NCBI GenBank assembly: GCA_045580485.1
Contig: JAZNNW010000027.1
Coordinates: forward strand, 1 to 62,256
Length of the DNA: 62,256 nt
Reading direction: 5' to 3'
DNA from: Avoscillospira sp045580485
Lineage (GTDB): Bacteria; Bacillota; Clostridia; Oscillospirales; Oscillospiraceae
Below, piece by piece: positions 43,210 to 51,075 of the stretch. Position 1 is the stretch's first letter. Each line of letters begins with the position of its first letter. The notes under the pieces are model-generated. The model was given only the letters and a program-made list of their open reading frames with translations. It did not search any database and had not been told where the DNA came from. Both the position numbers and the translations under genes were made by a program.

Positions 43210-43238
43210 TTGCGAAATCGAGGGTTTTGTGGTAGAAT
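43210..43238 (+). promoter_or_regulatory. trpS promoter
   Basis: TTGCGA (43210-43215), a 17-base spacer and TAGAAT (43233-43238). It is back to back with the gltX promoter; the leader of about 35 bases leaves no room for a T-box. Confidence 0.7.
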
Positions 43239-43277
43239 GAACTTATCTATGACCAAGAGGAAAAGAGGTACTTTATC

Positions 43278-44273
43278 ATGGACGCAAAGAAGCGTATTTT
43301 TTCCGGTATTCAGCCCAGCGGTGAACTGACTCTGGGTTCTTATATGGGCGCCATTAAAAACTGGGTCAGCCTGCAGCATGAGTACGACTGCTTGTTCTGC
43401 GTGGTGGATATGCACGCCATTACCGTTCGGCAGGTGCCTGCTGATCTCCGCCGCCGTTCTGTGGCACAGCTGGCGCAGTATATTGCCTGCGGTTTGGACC
43501 CTGAGAAGAACATCATGTTCATTCAGAGCCATGTGCCCCAGCATGCGGAACTGAACTGGGTTCTGGGCTGCTACACCCAGTATGGTGAGCTGGGGCGCAT
43601 GACCCAGTTTAAGGATAAGTCCCTGAAACACGCAGACAATATCACTGCCGGTCTGTTTACCTATCCTGTGCTGATGGCATCTGACATTCTGCTGTACCAG
43701 GCAGATCTGGTTCCTGTGGGTGCCGATCAGATGCAGCATGTGGAGCTTTGCCGTGATATCGCCAATCGCTTCAACTATCATTTCCCCGACACTTTTACCA
43801 TTCCCGAAGCCTTTATTCCCAAGATGGGTGCCCGTGTTATGAGTCTCGGCGCTCCCGAAAACAAAATGTCCAAGTCCGAACCGGATGGCTGTGTATTCCT
43901 CATGGACAAGCCTGAGGATATCATGCGTAAGTTCAAGCGTGCAGTTACTGATTGCGAAGCAGCTGTTCGCTTTGATCAGGAAAATAAGCCCGGTATCTCC
44001 AACCTGCTGACCATCTACTGTGCCGCTACGGGCAAGACACTGGCTGAGGCTGAGGCAGAGTTTGAAGGTCAGGGCTACGGTATCTTCAAGCCTGCAGTCG
44101 GTGAGGCTGTTGTAGAGCTGCTGCGACCTATTCAGGATGAAGCGAACCGCTTGATGCAGGATAAGGCTTATCTGGAGAGCATCTATCAGGAGGGTGCTGC
44201 CAAGGCCCAGTATCTGGCCAATAAGACCCTTCGCAAGGTATACAAGAAAGTGGGATTTGTCCCTGCAAAATGA
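43278..44273 (+). CDS. trpS: Tryptophanyl-tRNA synthetase
   Basis: A 331-residue class-I synthetase. The HIGH-like segment is TLGSYMGA after GIQPSGE, the DMHAIT and GADQMQH motifs are typical of TrpRS, and KMSKS is in ENKMSKSEPDG. AAGAGG precedes ATG 43278. Ends 10 bases before the sugar-transferase gene, but they are functionally unrelated. Confidence 0.97.
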   Translation: MDAKKRIFSGIQPSGELTLGSYMGAIKNWVSLQHEYDCLFCVVDMHAITVRQVPADLRRRSVAQLAQYIACGLDPEKNIMFIQSHVPQHAELNWVLGCYTQYGELGRMTQFKDKSLKHADNITAGLFTYPVLMASDILLYQADLVPVGADQMQHVELCRDIANRFNYHFPDTFTIPEAFIPKMGARVMSLGAPENKMSKSEPDGCVFLMDKPEDIMRKFKRAVTDCEAAVRFDQENKPGISNLLTIYCAATGKTLAEAEAEFEGQGYGIFKPAVGEAVVELLRPIQDEANRLMQDKAYLESIYQEGAAKAQYLANKTLRKVYKKVGFVPAK

Positions 44274-44283
44274 GGTGAATTGA

Positions 44284-45363
44284 ATGCCTGATTTTCATTT
44301 TGTGATCAAACTGGTTGCTGCGCTGGTGGTAGCAGGTCTGGTTGCCTATTTTGCCACACCATTGGTAAAAAATCTTGCCTATAAAGTTGGCGCTATTGAT
44401 GTTCCCAAGGACAACCGCCGGATGCACAAAACGCCTATACCCAGACTGGGCGGTCTTGCGATCTTCATTGCATTTTTGTTCTCTGTGATTATTTTTGCAG
44501 ATATCGACCGTCAGATGCAGGGCATTCTGCTGGGTTCCGTTATGATCGTCATCCTCGGCGTTCTGGATGACATCATGACACTTCGTGCCCTGCCGAAATT
44601 CCTGGTTCAGATCGCCGCTGCCGGTGTGGTTGCCTACCATGGCGTTACCATCCAGTTCATTTCCAATCCCAATGTGTTCAGTGCCGCTTCTTATCTGAAC
44701 CTGGGTTGGTTGTCCGTTCCTTTGACCATCATCTGGATCGTAGCCATTACCAATGCCGTCAACTTTATTGACGGTTTGGATGGTCTGGCAGTGGGTGTCT
44801 CTGCCATTTCCACAGCCTCGCTGCTGGTCATTGCGCTGATGGTTGCAGAAATGAACATTTCCATTATTCTGGCTGCACTGCTGGGTGCCTGCATCGGTTT
44901 TATTCCCTATAACAAGAACCCTGCCAAGATCTTTATGGGCGATACGGGTGCAACTTTTTTGGGCTTCATTCTGGCGGTTCTATCGATCCAGGGCCTGTTC
45001 AAGCTGTACGCGATCATCTCTTTTGCTGTACCGTTCTTGATTTTGGGTATCCCCATTTTTGATATCTGCTTCGCATTTTTGCGCCGTGTCGCAAAGGGAC
45101 AAAATCCCATGGTTGCCGATCGGGGGCATGTCCATCACCGCCTGATCGATATGGGTTTCAACCAGAAGCAGGCAGTTGCAATTTCCTATATGCTCACCGC
45201 CATTCTGGGTCTGGCAGCCGTGCTGCTGACCTCCTCCGGTGAACTTAAGGCTTTGATTCTCATTGGTGCTGTGATTATTGTCGGTGCCATCGGTCTGCGG
45301 ATCATCTTCAAAAAGCCTGCCCACTCCACAGAAACAGAGGAAGAACAACATGAAGAAAATTAA
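44284..45363 (+). CDS. Undecaprenyl-phosphate sugar-1-phosphate transferase (MraY/WecA/TagO family)
   Basis: A 359-residue protein with about ten membrane helices. It links a HexNAc-1-phosphate from UDP-sugar to the lipid carrier, starting wall-teichoic acid or surface glycan synthesis. Conserved cytoplasmic motifs are GVLDDIMTL (the DD pair), NFIDGLDGLA, IFMGDTGATF and the histidine-rich RGHVHHRL. It overlaps the UDP-GlcNAc 2-epimerase gene by 14 bases, which fits the TagO-type initiation of a GlcNAc/ManNAc linkage unit (inference). Confidence 0.93.
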   Translation: MPDFHFVIKLVAALVVAGLVAYFATPLVKNLAYKVGAIDVPKDNRRMHKTPIPRLGGLAIFIAFLFSVIIFADIDRQMQGILLGSVMIVILGVLDDIMTLRALPKFLVQIAAAGVVAYHGVTIQFISNPNVFSAASYLNLGWLSVPLTIIWIVAITNAVNFIDGLDGLAVGVSAISTASLLVIALMVAEMNISIILAALLGACIGFIPYNKNPAKIFMGDTGATFLGFILAVLSIQGLFKLYAIISFAVPFLILGIPIFDICFAFLRRVAKGQNPMVADRGHVHHRLIDMGFNQKQAVAISYMLTAILGLAAVLLTSSGELKALILIGAVIIVGAIGLRIIFKKPAHSTETEEEQHEEN

Positions 45364-46498
45364 GATCATGTCCGTGTTCGGAACACGGCCCGAGGCTATC
45401 AAGATGGCACCGCTGGTCAGGGAACTGGCGAAGTATCCCGATCTGGAGAGCATCTGCTGTCTGACCGGACAGCATCGTGAGATGCTGGACTCTGTTATGG
45501 ATATCTTTCAGTTAAAGGGCGACTATGATCTGAATATCATGGAGAAGCGTCAGACCCTTTCCACCATTACCACCAAGACACTTTTGGGTATGGAACAGGT
45601 TATGGAGGAGTGCAAGCCGGATATGATTCTGGTTCACGGCGATACCTCTACCACCTTCGCCGGCGCACTGGCAGCTTTCTATCACCAGGTTCCTGTGGGA
45701 CATGTGGAAGCCGGTCTTCGTACCTGGGACAAGTATTCTCCGTTCCCGGAGGAAATGAACCGCACTATGGTGGGCGATATTGCTGAACTGCATTTCTCTC
45801 CCACCAAGGCCAATGCAGACAATCTGCGCAGAGAAGCCATTGGCGGAAGGATTTTCATTACCGGTAATACTGCCATTGATGCCATGGGCTATACTGTTAA
45901 GGAAGATTATGTGTTCTCTGACGATACGCTCAATCGGCTGGATTTTGAAAATCGCCGTGTGATCGTTGTGACCTGCCATCGCCGTGAGAATTACGGCGAA
46001 CCCATGGAGCAGATCATGAAGGCTATTGCTGAGGTCGTGCGGCTTCATCCCGATGTGGATGTGGTGTATCCTGTTCACCTCAGCCCTGTGGTTCGGGAGT
46101 GCGCAGCCAGGTATCTGGGCGGAAAGGATCGCATCTATCTGATCGATCCTCTGGATGTGCAGGAGATGCACAATCTGATCTCCAGATGCTACATGGTCAT
46201 GACCGACTCCGGCGGTCTTCAGGAGGAGGCACCTGCCCTCGGCAAGCCCGTTCTGGTCATGCGTAAAGAAACAGAGCGTCCTGAGGCCATTGCAGCTGGC
46301 ACGGCAAGACTGGCAGGTGTCCGTTATGAGGATGTTCTGGCACTTGCAAATGAGCTTTTGGACAACGAGGCAGCTTATAACGCCATGGCAAAGGCTGTCA
46401 ACCCCTACGGTGACGGACAGGCCTGCCGCCGTATCGCTCACGCCATCCGTTGGCACTTTGGGCTGACGGAAGAAAAGCCTCAGGATTTTAACGGCTGA
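45350..46498 (+). CDS. wecB: UDP-N-acetylglucosamine 2-epimerase (non-hydrolysing)
   Basis: A 382-residue GT-B fold enzyme interconverting UDP-GlcNAc and UDP-ManNAc. Signature segments include FGTRPEAIKMAP at the start, HGDTSTTFAGALAA, HVEAGLRTWDKYSPFPEEMNR and TDSGGLQEEAP. ATG 45350 has AGAGGAAG upstream and lies within the end of the previous gene. Together the pair points to a ManNAc-containing surface polymer. Confidence 0.97.
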   Translation: MKKIKIMSVFGTRPEAIKMAPLVRELAKYPDLESICCLTGQHREMLDSVMDIFQLKGDYDLNIMEKRQTLSTITTKTLLGMEQVMEECKPDMILVHGDTSTTFAGALAAFYHQVPVGHVEAGLRTWDKYSPFPEEMNRTMVGDIAELHFSPTKANADNLRREAIGGRIFITGNTAIDAMGYTVKEDYVFSDDTLNRLDFENRRVIVVTCHRRENYGEPMEQIMKAIAEVVRLHPDVDVVYPVHLSPVVRECAARYLGGKDRIYLIDPLDVQEMHNLISRCYMVMTDSGGLQEEAPALGKPVLVMRKETERPEAIAAGTARLAGVRYEDVLALANELLDNEAAYNAMAKAVNPYGDGQACRRIAHAIRWHFGLTEEKPQDFNG

Positions 46499-46523
46499 TT
46501 CTATTTGGAAAGGAGGACGACCC

Positions 46524-47330
46524 ATGTCTTCAAAGAAGCGCTCCGGCAAGGCAGTGTGGATCGTTGCCTCCGCCGTTATACTTACCATGTTGCTGTTGGT
46601 TGTGCTTTTCATCACCCAAACAGCGCCGGATAGACAGGAAAGTATCGTACTTCCTCCTGCATCCGGGGTGAATGGTGAAAATCAGGAGCAGACAGAGATT
46701 TCTGACAGTCAAAGTGAACATTTTATAGCTGTCAGCAATGAGAATGTGGCCGCTGTTCTTCGTACACTGACCAGACCTACGGCCTATTATCAAAGCTATA
46801 AAGTCACTGTGGGAGGAAGCAGTAAGCAGCACACAAAAAATGTCAATCTCTGGATCAACGGCAATCTGCTGCATGCTGAGGTAACCGAGGATGGTCAGAA
46901 TCAGAATCTGATTACGGACGGTATTACGGTTTATCTGTGGTATGATGACGGTAAACAGCCAATTTCATTGGAACTGCCGCAAGGCGTAACACCGGAGGAT
47001 CTTCTTGGCCTACCGGATCTGAATGTCTACCTAAAAATCCCCCAGGATACCGTGACCGAATCGGATTACCGGGTTCTGGAAGAGGGACAGGTGCAGTGTA
47101 TTTATGTATGTACGCAGAATACAGACAACACCGTTTCCCGATATTGGGTCAATCTTGAGAATGGACTGCTCTATCAGGCGGATACAAAAGACAGCGACGA
47201 AAGTGTTTATGCCGTTGTTCAAACCGCTTTTGACCAGTTGTCTTTAGAGGACGAGGATTTTTCCGGTCGATTTGTCTTGCCTGATGGTTCAGCGCCTTTT
47301 ACTGCAGAAACAGAAGCGCTGCAGCCGTAA
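46524..47330 (+). CDS. Membrane-anchored extracytoplasmic protein, LolA-like beta domain
   Basis: A 268-residue protein with a basic start, one membrane helix (residues 10-30), a Ser/Glu/Gln-rich linker to about 65, and an outer beta-rich domain. The pattern of alternating strands (for example NLWINGNLLHAEV, TVYLWYDDG) resembles the LolA/outer-membrane-lipoprotein-sorting-like folds seen in Firmicutes wall proteins; this is inference from pattern only. AAAGGAGG lies 8 bases before ATG 46524. Follows the glycan genes by 25 bases, so it may be co-transcribed. The last 32 bases overlap the 3' end of a convergent gene. Confidence 0.8.
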   Translation: MSSKKRSGKAVWIVASAVILTMLLLVVLFITQTAPDRQESIVLPPASGVNGENQEQTEISDSQSEHFIAVSNENVAAVLRTLTRPTAYYQSYKVTVGGSSKQHTKNVNLWINGNLLHAEVTEDGQNQNLITDGITVYLWYDDGKQPISLELPQGVTPEDLLGLPDLNVYLKIPQDTVTESDYRVLEEGQVQCIYVCTQNTDNTVSRYWVNLENGLLYQADTKDSDESVYAVVQTAFDQLSLEDEDFSGRFVLPDGSAPFTAETEALQP

Positions 47331-47580
47331 TCAGCAGGGGAAGACTGTCTTCCTCATTTGAATCGATCAACAGTAAGATAATGATGCACAATAGCAGCAG
47401 ATCGCCTAGATCAAAACCTTCTGATTTGTTTCGGCAGGGCGGCCTCTGCTGCTGTGCAATTTCTGTTTTTTTCTCCGAAGTTTCCGTGGGGAGTTCCTGT
47501 TTTCTAAAGGATTTTTCGTGATCACCAACGGTCTGACGACGATAGATGCCGTCATGGCCGGGAACATAACGGTTATACAT
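47299..47580 (-). CDS. 93-aa protein with C-terminal hydrophobic region, unknown
   Basis: A protein with a basic, Tyr/Arg-rich N-terminus (MYNRYVPGHDGIYRR), a polar middle and two short leucine-rich hydrophobic stretches (about residues 57-72 and 78-93) split by an acidic SNEEDS. GGAGGA lies 5 bases before the ATG. Last gene of a three-gene minus-strand cluster; overlaps the upstream gene by 8 bases and the opposing gene by 32 bases at its 3' end. Not recognised. Confidence 0.7.
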   Translation of the reverse strand: MYNRYVPGHDGIYRRQTVGDHEKSFRKQELPTETSEKKTEIAQQQRPPCRNKSEGFDLGDLLLLCIIILLLIDSNEEDSLPLLITAAALLFLQ

Positions 47581-47920
47581 GAGATTCCTCCTCGGACAAT
47601 AACGAAGACAGGGCACTGTTTTGCAACGCAGCGCCAGCTAATCTGGAAAGACGGGAAAGCTGAATGGCCTTTTCCAGTTTTACCTGCCGCCTGGGAGACA
47701 AATAAGGAATCAGCGCACGCATCAATGCCTGCTGCCGATGTTCTTTTGCTTCCGTCTGATGAAGCACATGGGAGAACTGCTGCAATGCTTCTTGAATGTT
47801 GGGCGGCTCCATTGCTTCTTCGGCCGTATTCAATCCCATGGCAGATGCCATTTCCTTGATTTGCTGTATTCTTACCGGATCCTGCAGGATCTCATTGAGT
47901 TTTTGACTAATTTCTTCCAA
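47573..47920 (-). CDS. 115-aa helical protein, unknown
   Basis: A soluble, helix-rich protein. The N-terminus reads MEEISQKLNEILQDP, and a basic leucine-rich block (ALIPYLSPRRQVKLEKAIQL, about residues 69-88) is followed by RLSRLAGAAL. Overlaps its neighbours by 14 bases upstream and 8 bases downstream, so all three minus-strand genes are likely translated together. Function unknown. Confidence 0.7.
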   Translation of the reverse strand: MEEISQKLNEILQDPVRIQQIKEMASAMGLNTAEEAMEPPNIQEALQQFSHVLHQTEAKEHRQQALMRALIPYLSPRRQVKLEKAIQLSRLSRLAGAALQNSALSSLLSEEESHV

Positions 47921-48143
47921 GTTTCCGACTTAATTCCTGCAGCAGCAATTCTGAATTTGGTTCATCCAGCAAGGGTTTTATGAGGGATGCCGCTTTTGCA
48001 TATTCTCCGCTTTTGATGGCAGATGTTGCCTGTAATAAACCCTTGCCTCCGTCTTTTTGCATGATTTGCAGCAGTTTTCTTGCTTCGTCCGAACGGAAGA
48101 CGGTTTTCATGTCTTTAGGAGTAAACTCCGGTTTTGCACCCAC
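47907..48143 (-). CDS. 78-aa small helical protein, unknown
   Basis: An amphipathic helical protein (DEARKLLQIMQKDGGKGLLQA, then KPLLDEPNSELLLQELSRK). The start is set at GTG 48143, 8 bases after AAAGGAG; ATG 48161, with AAGGAAG 11 bases upstream, is an alternative giving 84 residues. First gene of the three-gene minus-strand cluster, which has no recognised relatives here. Confidence 0.65.
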   Translation of the reverse strand: MGAKPEFTPKDMKTVFRSDEARKLLQIMQKDGGKGLLQATSAIKSGEYAKAASLIKPLLDEPNSELLLQELSRKLGRN

Positions 48144-48215
48144 GACACAAGCTCCTTTCATGAATTCTGTTACTTCCTTACTATTTTATGCCTTCCGGTA
48201 AAAAGGGTGACGGCT

Positions 48216-48683
48216 ATGAAAATTCTTGTACTTTCTGATTCTCACTGCACAATGGGATATATGCAGGCTGCCATCGAACAAGAGCAACCTCACCATGTCA
48301 TCCATTTAGGAGACCATTGCCGTGATGCAGAGGAGTTGCAGCGGTTATACCCGATGCTGCCTATACTTTCTGTTCGAGGTAACTGCGATCATGACTTCAC
48401 CTGTCGGGAAGCAGCAGTTGTGGAGTTTGATGGCTTTCGGTTCTTTATTGCTCACGGACACCGATACGGTGTCAAGCAAAGTTTACTTCCGTTTGAACTG
48501 GCGGCCAGGGAGACAGGTGCCAATGTTGCCCTGTTTGGTCATACCCATCAGGGATACTGCGACTTCTATAACGGGCTTTGGCTCATGAATCCCGGCAGCT
48601 GCGGTTACAGCGCAAGACCTTCCTGCGGTGTGGTGGAAATAAAAAACGGCAGCCTCAGCTGCCGTCTGGCGTATTTGGATTGA
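48216..48683 (+). CDS. YfcE/MJ0936-type metallophosphoesterase
   Basis: A 155-residue calcineurin-like phosphoesterase. The metal motifs are intact: SDSH (residues 7-10), LGDHCRD, GNCDH, and GHTH (near 112), with an AHGHRYGV segment in between. Such enzymes hydrolyse phosphodiesters, substrate unknown. AAAAGGG precedes ATG 48216; longer forms would overlap the minus-strand cluster. Followed 15 bases later by coaX. Confidence 0.92.
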   Translation: MKILVLSDSHCTMGYMQAAIEQEQPHHVIHLGDHCRDAEELQRLYPMLPILSVRGNCDHDFTCREAAVVEFDGFRFFIAHGHRYGVKQSLLPFELAARETGANVALFGHTHQGYCDFYNGLWLMNPGSCGYSARPSCGVVEIKNGSLSCRLAYLD

Positions 48684-48698
48684 GAAAGGGGTATTCCT

Positions 48699-49481
48699 AT
48701 GATTTTAGCTATCGATATTGGAAACAGCAATATTGTTCTTGGCTGCATGGAGGGAAAAGAAATCGCCAAAGAGGCTCGCATGGCCACAGATCTTCTTAAG
48801 ACCTCCGATCAATACTGCGCAGAATTAAAAAATATGCTCGATTTATTGGAAGTCAAATTGGATGGAATCGAAGGTGCGATTATTTCCTCCGTGGTTCCTC
48901 CCGTCCTCAACTCCTTCAAAACTGCTATTATTAAGCTGACGGGTATTACCCCCTTAGTAGTTGGTCCTGGCATTAAAACGGGCCTGAATATCCTGCTGGA
49001 CAATCCCGCCCTTGCCGGCGGCGATCTGATCGTCGGTGCTGTTGCGGCATTGGATCAGTACAAGCCGCCTCTACTGATCATCGACATGGGTACTGCCACG
49101 ACAATCACTGCCATCGATGCAAAAGGTAATTTCCTTGGTGGAAGTATTTTCCCGGGTGTGAAGATTTCCGCCGAAGCTCTCAGCGGCAAAACAGCACAGC
49201 TTCCGGCGATCAGCCTGGAGGTTCCTCAGAAGGCCATTGGCCGTAATACTGTGGACTGCATGCGCAGCGGTCTGATGATGGGTACTGCTGCTATGCTGGA
49301 CGGTATGATTCAGCGCATGGAGGAGGAGCTTGGTTCTGCTGCAACCGTTGTTGCAACAGGTGGCATTGCCAGATTTGTCATTCCCATGTGCCGCAGAGAA
49401 GTGATTTATGACAGAGACTTGCTGCTGAGAGGCCTTGGTATTCTTTACGAAAACAACCGTAAAATTCGCCCGAGAGGTTAA
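48699..49481 (+). CDS. coaX: Type III pantothenate kinase
   Basis: A 260-residue enzyme for the first step of coenzyme A synthesis. The ASKHA-fold signature DIGNSN is at residues 6-11, the second phosphate loop DMGTATTI is near 127, and the ATGGIARF motif follows. GAAAGGGG precedes ATG 48699. The stop is 2 bases before the decarboxylase-like gene, so they are likely co-transcribed. Confidence 0.97.
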   Translation: MILAIDIGNSNIVLGCMEGKEIAKEARMATDLLKTSDQYCAELKNMLDLLEVKLDGIEGAIISSVVPPVLNSFKTAIIKLTGITPLVVGPGIKTGLNILLDNPALAGGDLIVGAVAALDQYKPPLLIIDMGTATTITAIDAKGNFLGGSIFPGVKISAEALSGKTAQLPAISLEVPQKAIGRNTVDCMRSGLMMGTAAMLDGMIQRMEEELGSAATVVATGGIARFVIPMCRREVIYDRDLLLRGLGILYENNRKIRPRG

Positions 49482-49483
49482 GT

Positions 49484-50713
49484 ATGTCTGAATACTCCTT
49501 TGACCGAATTTTCGCACCTGCAGAAGCAATAAAGTCCGTTGCTGCAACCGACGGTACACCGTTTTATCTCTATAACAAACAGGGGATCCTCAAAAGCGTT
49601 TCTGCAATCCACCATGCGTTTAGTTGGATGCCCGGTTATCAGAATTACTTCCTTCTGCGGGAGAACAACAATCCGCAGATTTTGAAACTTCTTTCTGATG
49701 CCGGAACGGGTGTCAGTGCCTGTAATTACACAGAACTGCAGCTGGCAGGGAAGTGCGGCTTTTCCGGAGATCAGCTCCTGTATGAACCTACCAGAAAAGA
49801 TCCTCGTGCGGAAGTATTTGCAAAGCAGTTAAATGCCATTTGGCACATTAACAGCAAGGATCTCATTCCGGAAGACTTACCGGCAAGAATGATCCTTCGC
49901 TACCATCCATCAGAGGAACGCCTGTCTTCTGTGCAGTTTTCTGCCGTTGGAAAAAGCAAAAACGGGATTTCCCGTACGGAGATCTTTGATACATTGTCAG
50001 ATCTGCACCAGCGGGGCGTCAGCCAGCTCGGTCTTTCTCTGCAGGTAGCATCCTACAGCATTCATCCGGGCTTCTGTGCCAAAAAAGCAGAAATTCTGCT
50101 GGGTCTTGCAAAAGAAGTCAGAGAAAACCTCGGCTTTTCTCTATGGTCTTTGCACATTGGCGAAGGACCCGGTCTTCCTTATCAACCGAGAGCGACCGCT
50201 CCTACCGTAGCGGAAGAAGCAGAGAAGGTTCAATTGCTCTTTTCGGAGCTGACTTGCGAGCAACCGGTCCTATTTACAGGAATAAACCGACAGCTGATGG
50301 AGCATAACGGCATTTTAATCACCAAAATTCTGGAAGAAAGAAATGTATATAACACCTTTTTGATTTTGGATGCCGGCATTGGTCATTATCTGCGTCCGGT
50401 TCTAAAGCACGCTTACAGGCATATATCGGTGCTCGGCAAGAGCCAAACAGAGAACCGAAAGCGTTATTTCCTTGTGGGTGAACTGTCGGATCAGATCGAC
50501 CGTCTGACCCAGAAAGGGCGAATGCTGCCCAAGGTGGCTCCCGGTGATTACTGTGTGATCCATGATGTAGGATGCGGTGCCAGAAGTATGCCGATGCTCT
50601 TTGGCTGCCCTTGTATTGCGGCAGAGTACCTTTATGATCAGAACAATGGCATCCAGCAGATCGCACCCAGAAAGACGGAGCAGGAAGTTCTGGACTTCCT
50701 TACAACATTGTAA
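49484..50713 (+). CDS. Diaminopimelate/ornithine decarboxylase-like protein with a degenerate active site
   Basis: A 409-residue protein of the alanine-racemase/group-IV decarboxylase superfamily. The N-terminal TPFYLYN and NNNPQILKLLSDAG, and the C-terminal LRPVLKHAYRHIS and PGDYCVIHDVG stretches, place it near LysA. But where LysA has the PLP lysine (FAxKAN), it has YFLLREN, so Arg59 replaces the lysine. The HIGSQ region reads LSLQVAS, the glycine loop is GEGPG (226-230), the EPGR arginine loop becomes TGINR, and the CESGD motif becomes LSDQID. It is therefore unlikely to be a normal decarboxylase (inference). It starts 2 bases after coaX. A bona fide lysA is not in this window. Confidence 0.85.
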   Translation: MSEYSFDRIFAPAEAIKSVAATDGTPFYLYNKQGILKSVSAIHHAFSWMPGYQNYFLLRENNNPQILKLLSDAGTGVSACNYTELQLAGKCGFSGDQLLYEPTRKDPRAEVFAKQLNAIWHINSKDLIPEDLPARMILRYHPSEERLSSVQFSAVGKSKNGISRTEIFDTLSDLHQRGVSQLGLSLQVASYSIHPGFCAKKAEILLGLAKEVRENLGFSLWSLHIGEGPGLPYQPRATAPTVAEEAEKVQLLFSELTCEQPVLFTGINRQLMEHNGILITKILEERNVYNTFLILDAGIGHYLRPVLKHAYRHISVLGKSQTENRKRYFLVGELSDQIDRLTQKGRMLPKVAPGDYCVIHDVGCGARSMPMLFGCPCIAAEYLYDQNNGIQQIAPRKTEQEVLDFLTTL

Positions 50714-50903
50714 ATGCCAGATAGACACAAAACAGACTGCAGACTCCAATAGCAGCTGTGACGGCTGTTTCCACCAAATGCATGGTCCAGGCACGCACCT
50801 CACTGTTTCGATAACGGAGTGCTGCACGGCGGTTAGCTTCAGCAAAATCAAAAGCTTCGGGCTGGCGATAGAGAGACAGGTCAATCATGTTATTGGTTTT
50901 CAT
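50700..50903 (-). CDS. 67-aa membrane protein, unknown
   Basis: A small protein with a hydrophilic N-terminus (MKTNNMIDLSLYRQ) and a C-terminal membrane helix (about residues 40-65). The start is ATG 50903 with GGAG 9 bases upstream; ATG 50912 overlaps that site. Its 3' end overlaps the end of the convergent upstream gene by 14 bases. Not recognised. Confidence 0.68.
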   Translation of the reverse strand: MKTNNMIDLSLYRQPEAFDFAEANRRAALRYRNSEVRAWTMHLVETAVTAAIGVCSLFCVYLAFTML

Positions 50904-51009
50904 ATGATTCATCTCCTTTGTGTCCTTATTGTATTGCTTCTGTTGTCCTATAAACCGGACACATTGGAGTTTCGTTTTGGCAATCGATTAACATAATCAT
51001 CTAAAAAGG

Positions 51010-51038
51010 TTGCAATCTGTAACTTTTTGTGATATAAT
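51010..51038 (+). promoter_or_regulatory. Promoter of the lysozyme-SLH gene
   Basis: TTGCAA (51010-51015), a 17-base spacer and TATAAT (51033-51038) with an extended TG. The start would be near 51045, 30 bases before ATG 51076. Confidence 0.82.
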
Positions 51039-51075
51039 CGCTTCGAACATTCTTAATGCTCGAAAGGAGAAATCC

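Noticed and set aside
45512..46615. 367-aa minus-strand open frame
   Set aside because: It is antisense to UDP-GlcNAc 2-epimerase.
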